Source: Isoetes taiwanensis (taxonomy: Eukaryota; Streptophyta; Lycopodiopsida; Isoetales; Isoetaceae). Taken from it: 64,000 bases of DNA. Shown here one piece after another: positions 35,401 to 47,608 of this stretch. The first letter of the stretch is position 1; each line of letters starts with the position of its first letter. The stretch spans positions 26,337,189-26,401,188 of the forward strand of contig JAJEKV010000001.1 in NCBI GenBank assembly GCA_021234155.1, written 5' to 3'. The notes under the pieces are model-generated. The model had not been told where the DNA came from. It did no database searches and saw only the letters and a list, made by a program, of their open reading frames with translations. Made by a program: the position numbers and the translations under genes.

Positions 35401-37217
35401 GCCTGGTTCAAAACTCTAGCTCTGGCTCCATGAATCTTCTAGATGCCTCTACTGATGCTGCCTATGCCCCTCTAGATGTCTCTACTTGCTTTTCATCAGT
35501 TCGGGCCCAGCCCCTCTGAGGTAAGTTTAATTGTTTTCCAATATTTATGATGGCCGCGATTGTTTTATGGTGGTTGCACTTGTTTAATTTTTCTTGTTTT
35601 CACCTCTTTGGCTCTGCGATTTTCTCCACATGTCTTTTCTTCTCTCTATACCAGACTTATTACTTTAGCCTCCTTTTAGCTTCTTTTTGCTTTTTAGCCA
35701 TCCACTTCTCGACCTATCTTTACCTACCATTAGTTCAGTTTCCCTTATACATTCGAGTACTCTCCCTTATCGATCTATCTTTACTCTTCCTTATATTTAC
35801 ATTTTGTTTGCTCCTTGTTTTCCCCAACTTTTCCTTCTGGCATATTTCCTTCTTACTGTTATAATGGTTACATAAGTTATCTTATGCCCCCTTTACACAG
35901 ACCCTCGGAGGGAATTACGAGTCACATTTACATTATATTTTCTATCATTTGGGTGTCCCTTTTCTTTTTCCTATGTGGGGTTTTCGATTGTTAGGTTTAG
36001 CTTACTTTGGTCCTCATATTAGTCTTTGAATAATTATTGTGATATTAGTTGTTGCTCTTATACTTTACGTCTCATTGGATACCTACGCACATTCGTTTTT
36101 CTACACGTTGTTTTTGCATGCTCATTCGCATATTTCTTTGGGTTTCTTCGCCTTGATCAATACGTCAAGTTGATTTTAGACCGAATTTCTTCTATGCATG
36201 TCCTCGATATCAATTTTTGCATCTGGACTTATGCCTGGTTTTCCATTCGGTGGGCATTTAATTGTATTTTATCTTGTCATTATACGTCATTTGGGTTTGA
36301 TCCTTGGTTTTGGTATTGACATTGATGTGGTTGACGTTGTTTTTGTGCTAATGTGGTGTTATTTTTGAGGCATTTTTCCTTGCCATAGATGGCTCCTCAG
36401 TCTTTGTCCTTGGCTCGTCCATTAGAAGAGGACCCCTTTTTGCACCTCCGGAGATGGCGTTGACTGCTCTGTGGAATACTTCCGAGTGCTTTGCCTTTAT
36501 GCCTCCTTTATCACGGTTGTATGTTCTTTTTTACCTTTTTCGTTTTGGTTGCCCAGGTGCTTCATTTATATGTAGCCTGATCTTATCAATTTTGTGTTTT
36601 CCTATGGTTGTTTATCCTTTACCTCCATCACATCATTCCATCGGCTATATATTACGTATATTATTGCCATAGGGATTAATTGAGTCCCAGGTGGGGTATT
36701 CGTTTTATCCATATTGCTTTGCATTAATTCGTTTGAGTATGGTTACGGATTAATCATTGGATTATTTTTTCCATGAGGGCATTCTTGCATGCGTATTTCA
36801 TGAAGAGGTGAATATGGTACATGACTTGTTTTCATATGGGAATTTTCAATTCTTGTCCTATGTACAATTTGGGTCTGAAAACAAACTTATACGTGCTCAT
36901 ATTTTGCCAATGTTCAATTTCTAATCTTGTGGTGCTCTTTTTATTTTCTTGGTTCCTTCTCATTTGTGCGTTTGAGGTTGAACACTTTACTACGCAACAC
37001 TCCCGTAACTACTCTTGGCGGGTTTTCTACCGTATGATACTTAATAGACCTTTATGGATTTTCATTGTGCAACCGTGGTTTAGCATGTTTCCTATTTGTT
37101 TGCATTTGCTCCCATGTCCATTTCATTTAAGTAATCCTTAGCATAATATTTTGGGGTTATGTGTTCGATTCATCTTGTTACATATTCAATTTTGTCTGGA
37201 CATGTGTCATTCCTGTT

Positions 37218-38330
37218 GGTTTGGAATTTCTTTGGGACGATGGGAGAGCATTGGCCTTTCGACCTTATGGGTGCAGTTGTATGGGTTTAACTTGGTCATT
37301 AAAGTGTTTTTTCCATAAGGTGTGTTTTTGCACGTGTATATTGCTTTTGGCATAGGGGGCAGATCTGGTCCGTGTGGCATATTATTCTACATGTATTGTC
37401 CTTTTCCTCTCTGGCACTTTATGTTTTCGTCATTCTTGTTGTTTACCTTGATATTATCCCTATGTTGCATTCACGTGATCTTGACTTTTTATGTTCGGCA
37501 TCATTCGAATTTGCCTTTTTCCGATATACGATGTCTCCACTTGGTTTCCACGTTGTGCTTATTATGCACTATGAGGGTTGATTTTCTTTTTCATATTCTT
37601 GGACGTTGTTCTCCTGGGCAGACGGGGCATTACCATGGTTGCATTTGCTTTTTCACGTTATTGCCTCTATATGTTTCTAGATGTTTCATGGTTGTTATCT
37701 TTTTTGCGTTATGGTTGACAATAGGTTTCGCTTTATGTTGGCATGTTTTTGCATTATACGCGTTTACATAGTTGTTGACTTTTTATGTTCGGCGTCATTT
37801 GAATTTGCTTTTTTTCCTATATACGGTGTCTCAACCTAGTTTCCATGTTATGCTTATTATTAGGTGCTATAATGTTATTCTGTTGGTGTTATTTTCCACA
37901 TTCTAGGTTTCCCATAGTTGTTGGGTTTTATTTTTTTTAACTTGTGGTTTATCTTGTTTTTTGATGCCCCGTGGTTTGGAATTTCTTTAGGATGATGGGA
38001 GAGCATTGGCCTGTTGAACTTATGGGTGCATTTGTCTGGGTTTAGCTTGATCATTAAAGTGTTTTTTCCATACGGTGTGTTTTTGCATTCACGTGATCTA
38101 TTTGGACCTTTTATGTTCGGCATCATTTGAATTTGCCTTTTTTCCTATATACGATGTCTCCATTGGGTTTCCACGTTATGCTTATTATGCACTATGAGGG
38201 TTGATTTTCTTTTTCATATTCGTGGACGTTGTTCTCCTCTTTTGGGCAGACAGAGCATTACAATGGTTGCATTGGCTTTTTCACGTTCTTGCCTCTATCA
38301 GGTTTCCAGATGTTTCATGGTTGTTTTTTT
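37218..38330 (+). repeat. Duplicated cassettes within the T-rich block
   Basis: 37218-37336 recurs at 37973-38090 (offset 755). 37467-37705 recurs at about 38085-38330, and a third partial copy lies at 37772-37865. Shared words include 'ggtttggaatttcttt', 'gatgggagagcattggcc', 'ttttatgttcggc' and 'cactatgagggttga'. The copies are diverged by substitutions and small indels. Confidence 0.85.
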
Positions 38331-38339
38331 TCATTATTT

Positions 38340-38525
38340 ATGCTTGGGCTTAAAATATTCATTATACATTGTGCTACCATTATACATCATATTTGCTATT
38401 TAGCTATTTTTGCACGCCAATTTTTGTTTATCATGTTTTTTCTTCCACCCGCTGGGTGATGCTTTTTTCCAAACCCTGGGTGATGCTATCCTCTCTTTTT
38501 TCATGAATTGTTGATTTTTTATCAT
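38340..38525 (+). repeat. Inverted-repeat arm (partner 41290-41460)
   Basis: The segment with 'tgtgctaccattata', 'ttccacccgctgggtgatgc' and 'gctatcctctcttttttcat' reappears as its reverse complement at 41290-41460 with moderate divergence. The same family therefore lies in opposite orientations on the two sides of 40960. Confidence 0.85.
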
Positions 38526-39876
38526 TTTTAATCGCTCATGTCATTTGAGTGCTTGTCGTCTTGCAGCTTGCCGCTTCACCATTATGCACGTTTTTGTTCT
38601 TTTTAACCGCTCATGAGGGCCTTTGTTCCCGTTCTTCTCGCGCTCGGTCGTTGGTGCTCCTCTTCGTCTCACCCTCGCTACGTGCTTCGTGCCCGACTCG
38701 ACACCTGGCGGTCGCGGCGGCTGGGCTTCTAGTTTATGCAGTTACGTTAGTATGTCTACATTCTCTTTATCAATCTCGTCCCTCGTTTTGTCGCGGTATG
38801 TTTTCCTATTGGGGCCTTTTTTCATGGATTTATGCATAGGGTATTTTGTCTTCTGACAGCACCGCACATTTCTCCTATGCTACCTTGCACCAGACCTTAG
38901 CATTTTCATTCTCCTCATCTTGTTTCCCCTTTTTACATCCTTTTGAACCTTCTTCGCTTTGGACTTCTTGTTGACAACATATGTCGGGTTGCACTTTGTC
39001 TTCTTTATGTCTATGCATTTTTACATTCCTATACGTAAGTTTTTTCCTCCTTGCCTTTTTATCTCAGTTACTTGTTATTAGTTCTTGGCCACAGGTTCGG
39101 GAGGACTCATAGCCACATTCACGGACTTCAGTCCGTAGCCACATTCACGAGCTTTGGTCCGTAATCTGTATTCAAATAAGACAACTATCCACGGACATCA
39201 GTCCGTGATTTGCATCCATATCATATATGCATTGTACGTATTAACGTGGTTTGTTTTTGTCCTCGCCTTGTTGCTGTTCTCGTTGGCATGCCAGGGCGCT
39301 TCCTTCGATTCGTCATCATAGCGGTGTCCCTTCCTTTTCGTTGTTTTTGTTCTCTAATGTGCTTCCTTTTTTCAGGTCATTGCGCTGCTGCCGTCCAGTC
39401 GGGGCACTTCCTTAGATTCGTCATCGGGGCGGCGTACTTTTCTTTTCATTGTTTTTTCTCTAATATCCTTTCCTTTTTCAGGTCATTGAGCTGATATCGT
39501 CCGTAAATTTGGTGCTTCCGCTCTTCTTCTTCCGCCGTTTTTTCCCCACGGCTCGCTCGCGTTCTTTGGTTTTAAATAAATCAATGTGTAGTTTTCTTCT
39601 CGCTTGAACCAGACTCTTCGGATCCTGGTTTCCTTTCTTCCCCTGCCCGCTTGCCTTCATTCGCATGCCCTGCCACTATCCTTCAATGCCTAATTTCTAC
39701 CGGTTCCTTTCATCTCCTCGCTACTCCCTCCGGTGGCCCTCTTTTTCGTTCCTCTCTTTTTTCTCTGCGTCCTGTCCGACTGCTCGGGGGTGGTGGCGGG
39801 AGTGTCTTCTTGCTATCGGCTTAAGCGGGAGGTTTGCGCGGCGACTAGGCTTATGGTTGAGGAAGTCCTTTGGTAG

Positions 39877-39916
39877 TCGGCCGGTTTTGTGTCTCTCGCG
39901 AGTTCCTTCCCAGAAT
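39877..39916 (+). repeat. 40-bp exact repeat, copy 1 (copy 2 at 40921-40960)
   Basis: The sequence from tcggccggttttgtgtctct to ttcccagaat is identical at 39877-39916 and 40921-40960. Copy 1 runs into the 127-bp repeat and creates a palindrome, ccttcccagaat...attctgggaagg. Copy 2 ends at the point where strand composition flips. Confidence 0.9.
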
Positions 39917-40040
39917 CCCATCGATCCGAGCCATCGGATCGACATTCTGGGAAGGGACGAGCGCCTATATTAGGCCATTTCTGTTTTGGCTCGGTTATCG
40001 GCGTCTTCTCACAGCAGCTCTCCTTATCCTCTCGTAGCTT
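39914..40040 (+). repeat. 127-bp exact direct repeat, copy 2
   Basis: This is the partner of 32342-32468, 7572 bp away. The left flank here completes a 12-bp palindrome arm that is missing at copy 1. The sequence diverges completely after 40040. Confidence 0.9.
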
Positions 40041-40960
40041 CCCTCCCTTCCCGCCCTGCTCACGGTGGCGCATGCGTCTTTTTCATTTGTATTTTTTTGT
40101 TGTTCATGCCTCTTTGTTGTTCTCCACCTGTGAGTGTTGCTATTCTTATATTGCTGTTCCATCGCCCTCTTGCTTTGTTGTTCTCCACCTGCTGGTGATA
40201 CTGTTTATTTCCACCTCGAGGGTGTGGCATATTGTTACATCATGGTTCTCCACCCGCTGGGTGATGCTTTATGCTGTTTATTTCCACCTCGAGGGTGATG
40301 CATATTTTTACATAATGGTTCTCCACCCGCTGGGTGATGCTATCTTTTTCTGTTATGTTCTTTTTTCCTCTGTTTTCATTTTCGGACCTTCTTGGTGCAG
40401 CTTGTGCTATTTATTTTCTCTGACCATTTACGGGTGTTCTTTTTGGGAGTTTTGTTGGTATTGCTTGCAGGATTCCGCCGTTTTCTGCCGTTTGCTGGGG
40501 TCTTGCTCTATTTCTGTTCGCTATCACCCCTCTCCTTTGGTTCTCCATGGATACGTGCGGGGGAGGCTTTTTGCCGTTCTTTGGGTCGTGCTCTATTTTA
40601 TGTTAAGCCATCAACTCCTTTTCTTTGGGGGTCGTGCTCTATTTTTCGCGTTAAGCCATCAACTCGTTTCTCTCGCTTCTCCGTGCAACGATTCAAGGTT
40701 GTTGGCGACCATTTCTCATTAGGGTTTTCCTCGAAAACCCGAAAGGGCGGGGTTTTTTATCCCGATGAGAAGTTGTCGCCATTACCCTTTTATTTTGCCT
40801 TGGCACATTTCTTTTTAGGGGGTAGTCCGATATTGTTCCTATGGTCGGCTATCCCCTCTCTCTCTCCCTAGTTTTCCACACATTGTATACTGCTGCTGTG
40901 ATGAATGACAAGCCTATCTATCGGCCGGTTTTGTGTCTCTCGCGAGTTCCTTCCCAGAAT

Positions 40961-41815
40961 GGTAGCACAATGCATAATGATAGTGAGCTAAAAATGAAGT
41001 CCCTGAAAAAGACAACAAAGTTATGCGTTAAGCCCAAGCAGAAATACGAGAAAAGAAGAATGTAAGCCAATGAACAAATCAATAAGAAAATATATAAAGA
41101 TCGAACGAGAAACATGGAGATGTTGAGTAGAGTCGCACACCACGTAGCAAGCGCGAGAGGACGAGGACCGCCAGCAACCGTGAGTACGAACCTCAACATG
41201 TGGACCCTGCATATCGAGCAAAAAAACGGAGGAAACGGGGAAGAATGATAAAAACTATGGGCTAAAAGGACATGAAAAAGTCAACCACGTGAGAAAAAAA
41301 TCAACGATTCATGAAAAAAGAGAGGATAGCATCACCCGGGGGGTGGAGAAAAGCATCACCCAGCGGGTGGAAGAAAACCCATGATAAACAGAAATTTGTG
41401 TCCAAATATAGCTAAATAACAAATATGAGGTATAATGGTAGCATAATGCAACAAGAAAATAACCACAGACAAGATCCCAACGGCTAGAAAAAAGTGTAAA
41501 ACATGATCGCCTTAATAACAACATGAACAATGCTATAATCCCCAAAACCACATCAGATGATATACCGACAAAAAGCAGAATACGAAAAATGATCGAGTGA
41601 GCAGGGCAAAACAATGGACGAAACTCCCTATAACTGAAAAATCAAGGAAAGAATATACAATATGAAAATACAACATGAAGTTTAAACCAACGAGGTGAAT
41701 AGGCTTCAAAGGATAAATATGGTGCAAAAGAGCTCGCAAATGCAAAAAGATGACAAAGTGCAAAAAACATGGCAAAGAGAAGAATATGAAAGGTTGAATA
41801 CCTTATGGTGACAGA
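40961..41815 (-). other. A-rich inverted counterpart of the T-rich block
   Basis: From 40961 the + strand becomes A-rich; in the 60 bases from 41041 I count 36 A and 9 T. Its reverse complement resembles parts of the preceding block, including the arm 41290-41460 against 38340-38525. This is most simply a second element of the same family inserted head-to-head or nested in inverse orientation. No gene was seen. Confidence 0.65.
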
Positions 41816-41904
41816 ACCCTGCTATTAGGTACAAAAGTTCTGTATTGTAATTTTTAGGTGGAGTATAAAGATCAGTTCAATTCAATTATTAATCTCGATT
41901 GTAG

Positions 41905-42033
41905 GGGAGTGGTGGAATGAAGATATTGAAACTCTGGTGCAGAATATAACTGACACTGGAACGGCACCAACCTTATCAGATGCTTACTTCATCAACGGCC
42001 TCCCCGGTGCATTTTTCAATTGCTCAAAAAAAG
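41905..42033 (+). pseudogene. Orphan laccase (multicopper oxidase) exon
   Basis: The exon is bounded by an acceptor (gattgtag) and a donor (G-gtatgc) and reads G-E-W-W-N-E-D-I-E-T-L-V then A-P-T-L-S-D-A-Y-F-I-N-G-L-P-G-A-F-F-N-C-S. This is the conserved internal segment of plant laccases, the secreted copper enzymes that polymerise lignin precursors. The 129-base exon itself is intact. No other laccase exon, and none of the His-x-His copper sites, is recognisable in the window. It is a fragment, or part of a gene broken up by the repeat block that ends only ~90 bp upstream. Confidence 0.85.
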
Positions 42034-42618
42034 GTATGCGTCGTTCTAGAACTTCGGTGCTATAATATTTGCATATGGTCAAGATTCCGTTCTTAATTCA
42101 AAATAACTGTCAATGGAGCATAATATTCTGAGGTTCAAAACAAATAAAATTCTGCGATTTTATGTGGTCTACAATAGGTCTTCTAGCTCAATGGTCATTT
42201 CCCATAGCAATCGCTCCATCTCAGAATTGGTATTAATGGTTTCTTTCTCCATCTGGAGCTACAATCACTGTGAGGGGTTAGTCTTGGGAAATTAAGTGAG
42301 GGGCAGCTCAGCTTGTAGATCATAGACATGCTTAAAATAATAACAACAAAACACATCCAAATATCATCATTATGACTTATTTTGGAATATTTTAATTTGG
42401 CAATGCCAATTTCTCTAACCTTCTTTGCTAGAATCCACTGGCTACTATCTAACAATGCGGGGTGATCGGCCCTCGCTTCTGGTCATGCGTGGGAGCATTC
42501 CCGCCATTCCTCTCAGGCTTTACCGAGAAGCGAGTTCAAGGCGCCTAGCACATCCAGACCGATGCATTCATTGGGAGTGCACATTCTTCAAGGATTCATT
42601 CAAATTTTCCAAGTACAA

Positions 42619-42639
42619 CAATAATAATAATAATAATAA
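42619..42639. repeat. (AAT)n microsatellite
   Basis: Seven uninterrupted trinucleotide units. Confidence 0.9.
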
Positions 42640-45600
42640 CTAGAAACGTGTGCCCGGCGATGCCGGGCATTAGTCACTGCGCATGGAATCGTAGATAGAA
42701 TGCATAAGGTCCGGACACTGATCATTGCACATGGAATAATAGATATAGAATGCATAGGGTAAAACGAATGTGCAGGGTGGAATGTGATGGCAAGCATAGA
42801 TGGAATGGAAAATGCATTAAAAGTGCATAATGTAATAGGACTTTGGTTTCCTGAAAGATCTAGGCCATGTAATTGTAGTGCTTGTAAGACATGGAAAATT
42901 ACTTGTGGGCACGTGAGGAAGCTCATGAATCTAAATGCTACTCAAAACATCTGAACACAACACATTCATCATAATCAAAGGTCAAAGAAGTAATTAGTCA
43001 TATGATTTTACCAAACACACATCAAGTTCATCCCTCTCCCTTGTTTTAGTCTCATTCTCCAGAAACCAATAGTTTCTGCAACTACATCATCATAAAGGGC
43101 ATGAACATTACAAAAAAGAGTTGTCCATATGGTATTCCAATCAACCCACAATATGAAAATGCCTTTATATTAGACAAAGTACGCGCAACACACATCATCT
43201 TGCAAAAATGCTCTAATTTTGCCGTGATTCCTTCCATCATAAATATATGTCCCAGATGCATAGACTAAGCATGTAGCTTCCAAATCACATGCAAACCAAA
43301 GAATAGAGTTATTTTATTGTAAAGCAATATCAAAGCTCACAACATATACAAAATGCACATCATTTTGTTTTTACAACACCAAAATAGCTTATACCACAGC
43401 AAGAAATAGCACATCCCACATAGCGATACACTAACTTGAACCAATCAAACCATCTTGAAAGTGTCATAAATTGCTAAACACATTGAGATAAAAGAAATTC
43501 CTTACCATGGTCAATATTTAAAATCAAAGATAGTTGAATCCAGAACTTAGTTAAGCAACAACTATTCAAGAAGAAAACAAACCCACAACTCAATTGAGCT
43601 CTTATTAAGAGCACAATATATTTGTTTGAAAAACTAAGATATAATAATACAAAGATTACAGCAAGATATGGGTGACTATGCAGCAAGAGATCTATAGAAC
43701 CAGTATAAAGACTATTACCTCTCTTCACAAAGCATATGTTCTAACTACTCCAACTATGTCCACACTAAGCTATGAGAAATTCTATAACAGTACAACATCA
43801 TTATTTCAACATTATAAAGCTTGTAATAGTGGTAAGATCTTCAAATTGTAGACTGAAATCTGGAAACTTGCTAGATGCTTGTAAGTTCCTATTTCTCTAA
43901 GTTCTAGCAAAAACATCTATCAAATTCTATTGCGTATCGTTGCACTAATATCTAGGTTGTCTAGCCCTCCCTCTCTTGTTCCAAAGAGAACCAGCTAGCT
44001 TGCCAAGTCCATGGCACAAACCAAATTAGCAATCTATGATGCCATCCAACTCCACATAAGGTTTAATCTGTAGTAGCTTCGAAGGGAATATTCTTTATAT
44101 GAATCAGAGTCCAAGATTGAGAAAGTAAAGCTGATAACTACTTTGTAGTTCTCTCTAGCATGTTCTGTACCTTCCTCAGTAATAATGAACTTAATTAGGT
44201 AGTCATATATACGTGCACTTAGGCAAACTGTAGGTTATGTTGTTTCTTGCAATTCTGAAAGATCTTCAACTCTACTCTTTCGTCCAGCATTCCTAAAGTT
44301 TATGTGAATCAGAGCTCAAGGCCGAGGAAGTATAAACTTATAGATGCTTTGCATTTCCATCTAGCAGCTGTTGTTATGTAAAGGCCAGAGGAATTAGAGG
44401 AATTAGGGAAAGGCAAATAACGTATCAGTATTCTTTCTCTCAGAAACCAATAAGTAGAAAAAAAAAAAACTAACCTGCTAAGCCCGAGTTCTTTGCAGTT
44501 GTTGTTCATGGAAATGCCAAAGAAATCGAGAATCCTTAACAAAAAGAAAACAATGTTAAAATGATGCATTAGGCCAGAAGAAACGGAACTGAAAAATTTC
44601 TGTAAACACACTACATCATGCTAGATTTCTTTGACTGAACAACTTATCTAGATTCATGTTCTTGAAAATTGATATGCTTCCAAAGCTTTGAGCATGTTGT
44701 CATGCAATTATTTCCCCCTTGAGAAACTTCATTGCAGAATGTCAAATAGACTTACAGCCTGTAGATTCATGTATTATTCTTGTAGCCATCAAAAAAATTC
44801 GTTCTTTGAAGATAGCCCACCTAATCAGCTTGCATACGTTCATATACCCAAAATGCTCATTATTCTTTTTAGAAGCCTAAGTATTCATTTCAAGATACCC
44901 AAAATGCTCATTCCTTTTAGAAGCCTGAGTATTCATTTCAAGCCACTGTTCTAACACGTTGCATGCTACTCACGTTGAAGGATTGAGTAGGCTAGTTCTT
45001 GGACATAGTTCAGAGTTGTATGTTCTCAAAAGGCTGGAGCATGTTTGTTAAGGCAGCGAACTTGCAGGTAAATGATCTGGGTTTTTCTAAAAGGTCCCTT
45101 TTTAATACTTTCTGGTATTGTATGTTGTGCAGGACTGTGCATATCCAAACAATAGCTGCAAAGTACCTTCTCTCAAGGTTTATGGTCAAGCTTTTTTCTA
45201 CAGAGCAGTAAAATGTGTGTAGAATCCATCTAAGAACTGAAAGCTAATGATGGCTTATATGTAAGTTTTGAGCTTTAAACAATAAAGATGCAAAACACTA
45301 TGGCTGGGTTGCTGCCTGTTTTAACATGGAAGAGATATTTGATGAATGCTCCTTTCACAAATTTATTCTCATATTGGAAGATTGAACCACCTTGCAAATG
45401 TAAGGTGGGCTGCAATTATCAATGATCTTATCAATGGTCTGGCCATACGCTATACATTGAGATATGTGGAGCTTCAGATCTATGGAGCTTCCTAAGGCAG
45501 TTATCAACGATCTAACCATATGTATAGATTTCCAGCCTATTGGATGTCGTTATCATTCTTCACAATATAGAAGTCCAATCAAGAGAAGGGAACTGATCCT

Positions 45601-47402
45601 CAAGTGCAAGCTTTTTCCTTCTTGCAACAAAATGATGATTGAAATCTATAAAGCGTAAGGACCAATATTTCTACTACGGGCATTTGAGGATTGGGAGTAA
45701 ACTTAGTTTTAGAAAAAGCAAGAGAAAACATAATGTCTAGCAGTGCATGTAGAATGCATGATAATGAAGGCCTGATACATAGATAATACAGAGGCCAAGC
45801 ATACTCTCTGCATTTAGAAACATGTAAATAACAAAACAAAATAATCTAATATATATATCAAACCTCGGAATTCCAGACATTGATCTGCAAGAACATCATG
45901 AACCAATCTCGAAATTCTTATTGCAATGACGCACTTGCTATTGCTTGCAAAGTCGTTGTTGCTTGCAAAGTCTGCAAAGCGTAAGTCAATGTACAAAAAA
46001 AGCCTGGTGGAGCCTTTGCCTCTTTGCCTGCAAGAAGAGTAAGTTTAGCCCGAATTTAAAAGAATATACTTAAACCGAATACAAAATATATGTACTCACT
46101 TGTATTTTAGGAAGATAACCACAACTTCAAGCAGAAAATTGGTATGCTAATTGAAGTCTTAGCAAAAAATCGTGGTATGCCAACTCTGTTATTGTGGCCA
46201 GTCTGCTTTGGGGTTCCGTGAACTTCAAAATGATAGGAGATTATGCCAGACGTCTAGGAACAAAAATCTCCTTCAAACTCTTCAAAAGGAAGTGTCGTCT
46301 TTGCAAAAGAAAATGATTTGTCAGATGCAAAACCAAGAGCAGAGCGTACCTTAAACGCAGAGTTTATCGTGAAAGCTCCTCATGGATAACCTTGCAAGAA
46401 AATGATAGTGCAAATCAAGGAATAATGCCTCAATCCGCCAGTGAACCACAAATTGGCCGTTTGAATCCACTCATCAAATTGGCTGCTGCTCTCATCTGCC
46501 CTAACGAAGCTATTAGTTCCTCCATAGCGTCAGCCTAGTAATTAGCTTGGGTTCAGGCGCTCATTTTGCTGGCAATAATTACATAAAGAAATTTGTATGC
46601 AGTGGTTGAGGTCTCTTATCCCTAAAGGAATCTCAAGATATGAGAGTAGAGATTTGCTGGTGGCTGCGACTACACAATGCAATGCATATCTCACGCAAAA
46701 TTCATTAAGCTTCTAAACTGGAACAAAAACACAGCAGGGAACCAAGCTTACATAAGTTACCTGGTGATGCCACAGCAGTATTGTCACAATGGACTATCCA
46801 AGGTGAAGAATTGATCCCTAGAATACGAACTGATCACCAGAACCCATAGTGCAAAATCCCAATCCCAAACAATAGTGCAAAAAAAAACTGAAAATGACTA
46901 CATAGACAGATGCCAAAAGAACCAAAGCTCCCAGTATTTATTGAGTTACATTGTGTCTCGCCACAGGACTTTGAAAAAATGAAAACGTTTCCCATTTTTT
47001 ATGCAAAGACGGCAAGGTTAACATGCCAAGAATCAAAGATCATGCGCTTCATGCTTTGGCTGGAGTGCGCGCCGCTGCGCATTGCCGGAGTATGAGAAGG
47101 AAGACGTTCTGGCTTTACTATTGTAAAGGCTGTAGCTTCAAACGCGACAATGAAGAAGACCCTAAAAAGCTGCCCATAAGAAGAATCACAGATAAAAGAA
47201 TCACAGACTTACATTCGTCATCGTTGAGGCATCTACTGATACCTTTCATTAATTCGAGGAAGGTAGCTCGACCAATTGAAAGAGAGGCCCATTCAAAAAT
47301 ATAAAAAACAAAATGGCAAACAATGCCAATATGCACCCAAACTAAAGGGGGTTTAAGGGGGAATTTAATTTTGAAGTGTGTAATGTAATGGTTTGTGTGA
47401 TT
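42640..47402. other. AT-rich intergenic stretch; exon-like bits but no recognised gene
   Basis: A few short blocks have plausible splice borders on the minus strand (near 44476-44535 and 45850-45940), and 46114-46175 is open on +. None carries a motif I can name. A 51-bp tandem duplication lies at 44844-44942 ('acccaaaatgctcatt...'). Whether a low-expressed multi-exon gene is hidden here cannot be decided by reading. Confidence 0.35.
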
Positions 47403-47608
47403 TAAGCCAAGAGTACACATGGCAGAAGCTACCCCATTAGACCTAGCATATCCTAGTATCATTTCGAGCAGAATAAACAAATATATGAAATGCTTACCTT
47501 TGAAACTTGATACAATAGAAACCCAGCTCTCGGTTGGTGCATTCTGTTGCTCCAAATAGATGGAGCTTTTCAAAATGAATTGCAAAACACAATAAGCATG
47601 CATTAATA
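47403..47608. repeat. Direct repeat copy 1 (copy 2 at 47922-48128)
   Basis: The two ~206-bp copies are 519 bp apart and share 'gccaagagtacacatggcag', 'cccagctctcggttggtgca' and 'atggagcttttcaaa'. On the minus strand copy 1 contains an exon-like frame (C-T-N-R-E-L-G-F-Y) ending at a GTAAGC donor. In copy 2 the donor site is changed, so an exon seems to have been duplicated and lost. Confidence 0.85.

Larger units (their letters stand above)
32469..40960 (+). other. T-rich, A-poor block without recognisable genes (decayed or non-coding retroelement)
   Basis: Most of this block, strongest from about 33.5 kb on, is very T-rich and A-poor on the + strand. In the 60 bases from 35641 I count 29 T and 10 A. 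Because stop codons need A, long + strand frames arise by chance (for example 33042-33785, 33782-34300 and 39889-40722). Their products are Phe/Leu/Ser-rich with no conserved motif. No gag, protease, reverse transcriptase or integrase motif was found on either strand. Internal duplicated cassettes (34976-35300 with 39260-39640; 37218-38330) and repeated phrases such as 'ccacccgctgggtgatgct' show amplification. The best guess is one or more large non-autonomous retroelements whose sense strand is the A-rich minus strand. Confidence 0.6.

Noticed and set aside
39889-40722. Long open frames in the T-rich block (33042-33785, 33782-34300, 39889-40722 and many more on +)
   Set aside because: They are explained by scarcity of A and hence of stop codons. 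The products are Phe/Leu/Ser/Cys-rich with no conserved motif, and they overlap each other in several frames.
32342-40960. Standard LTR retrotransposon bounded by the 127-bp repeats
   Set aside because: Identity stops after 127 bp, there are no TG..CA ends, no primer-binding site or polypurine tract was found, and no pol motif is present. A plain LTR-element model is not supported.
46114-46175. Possible RRP12-like fragment
   Set aside because: About twenty residues vaguely resemble a HEAT segment, which is too little to name a family.
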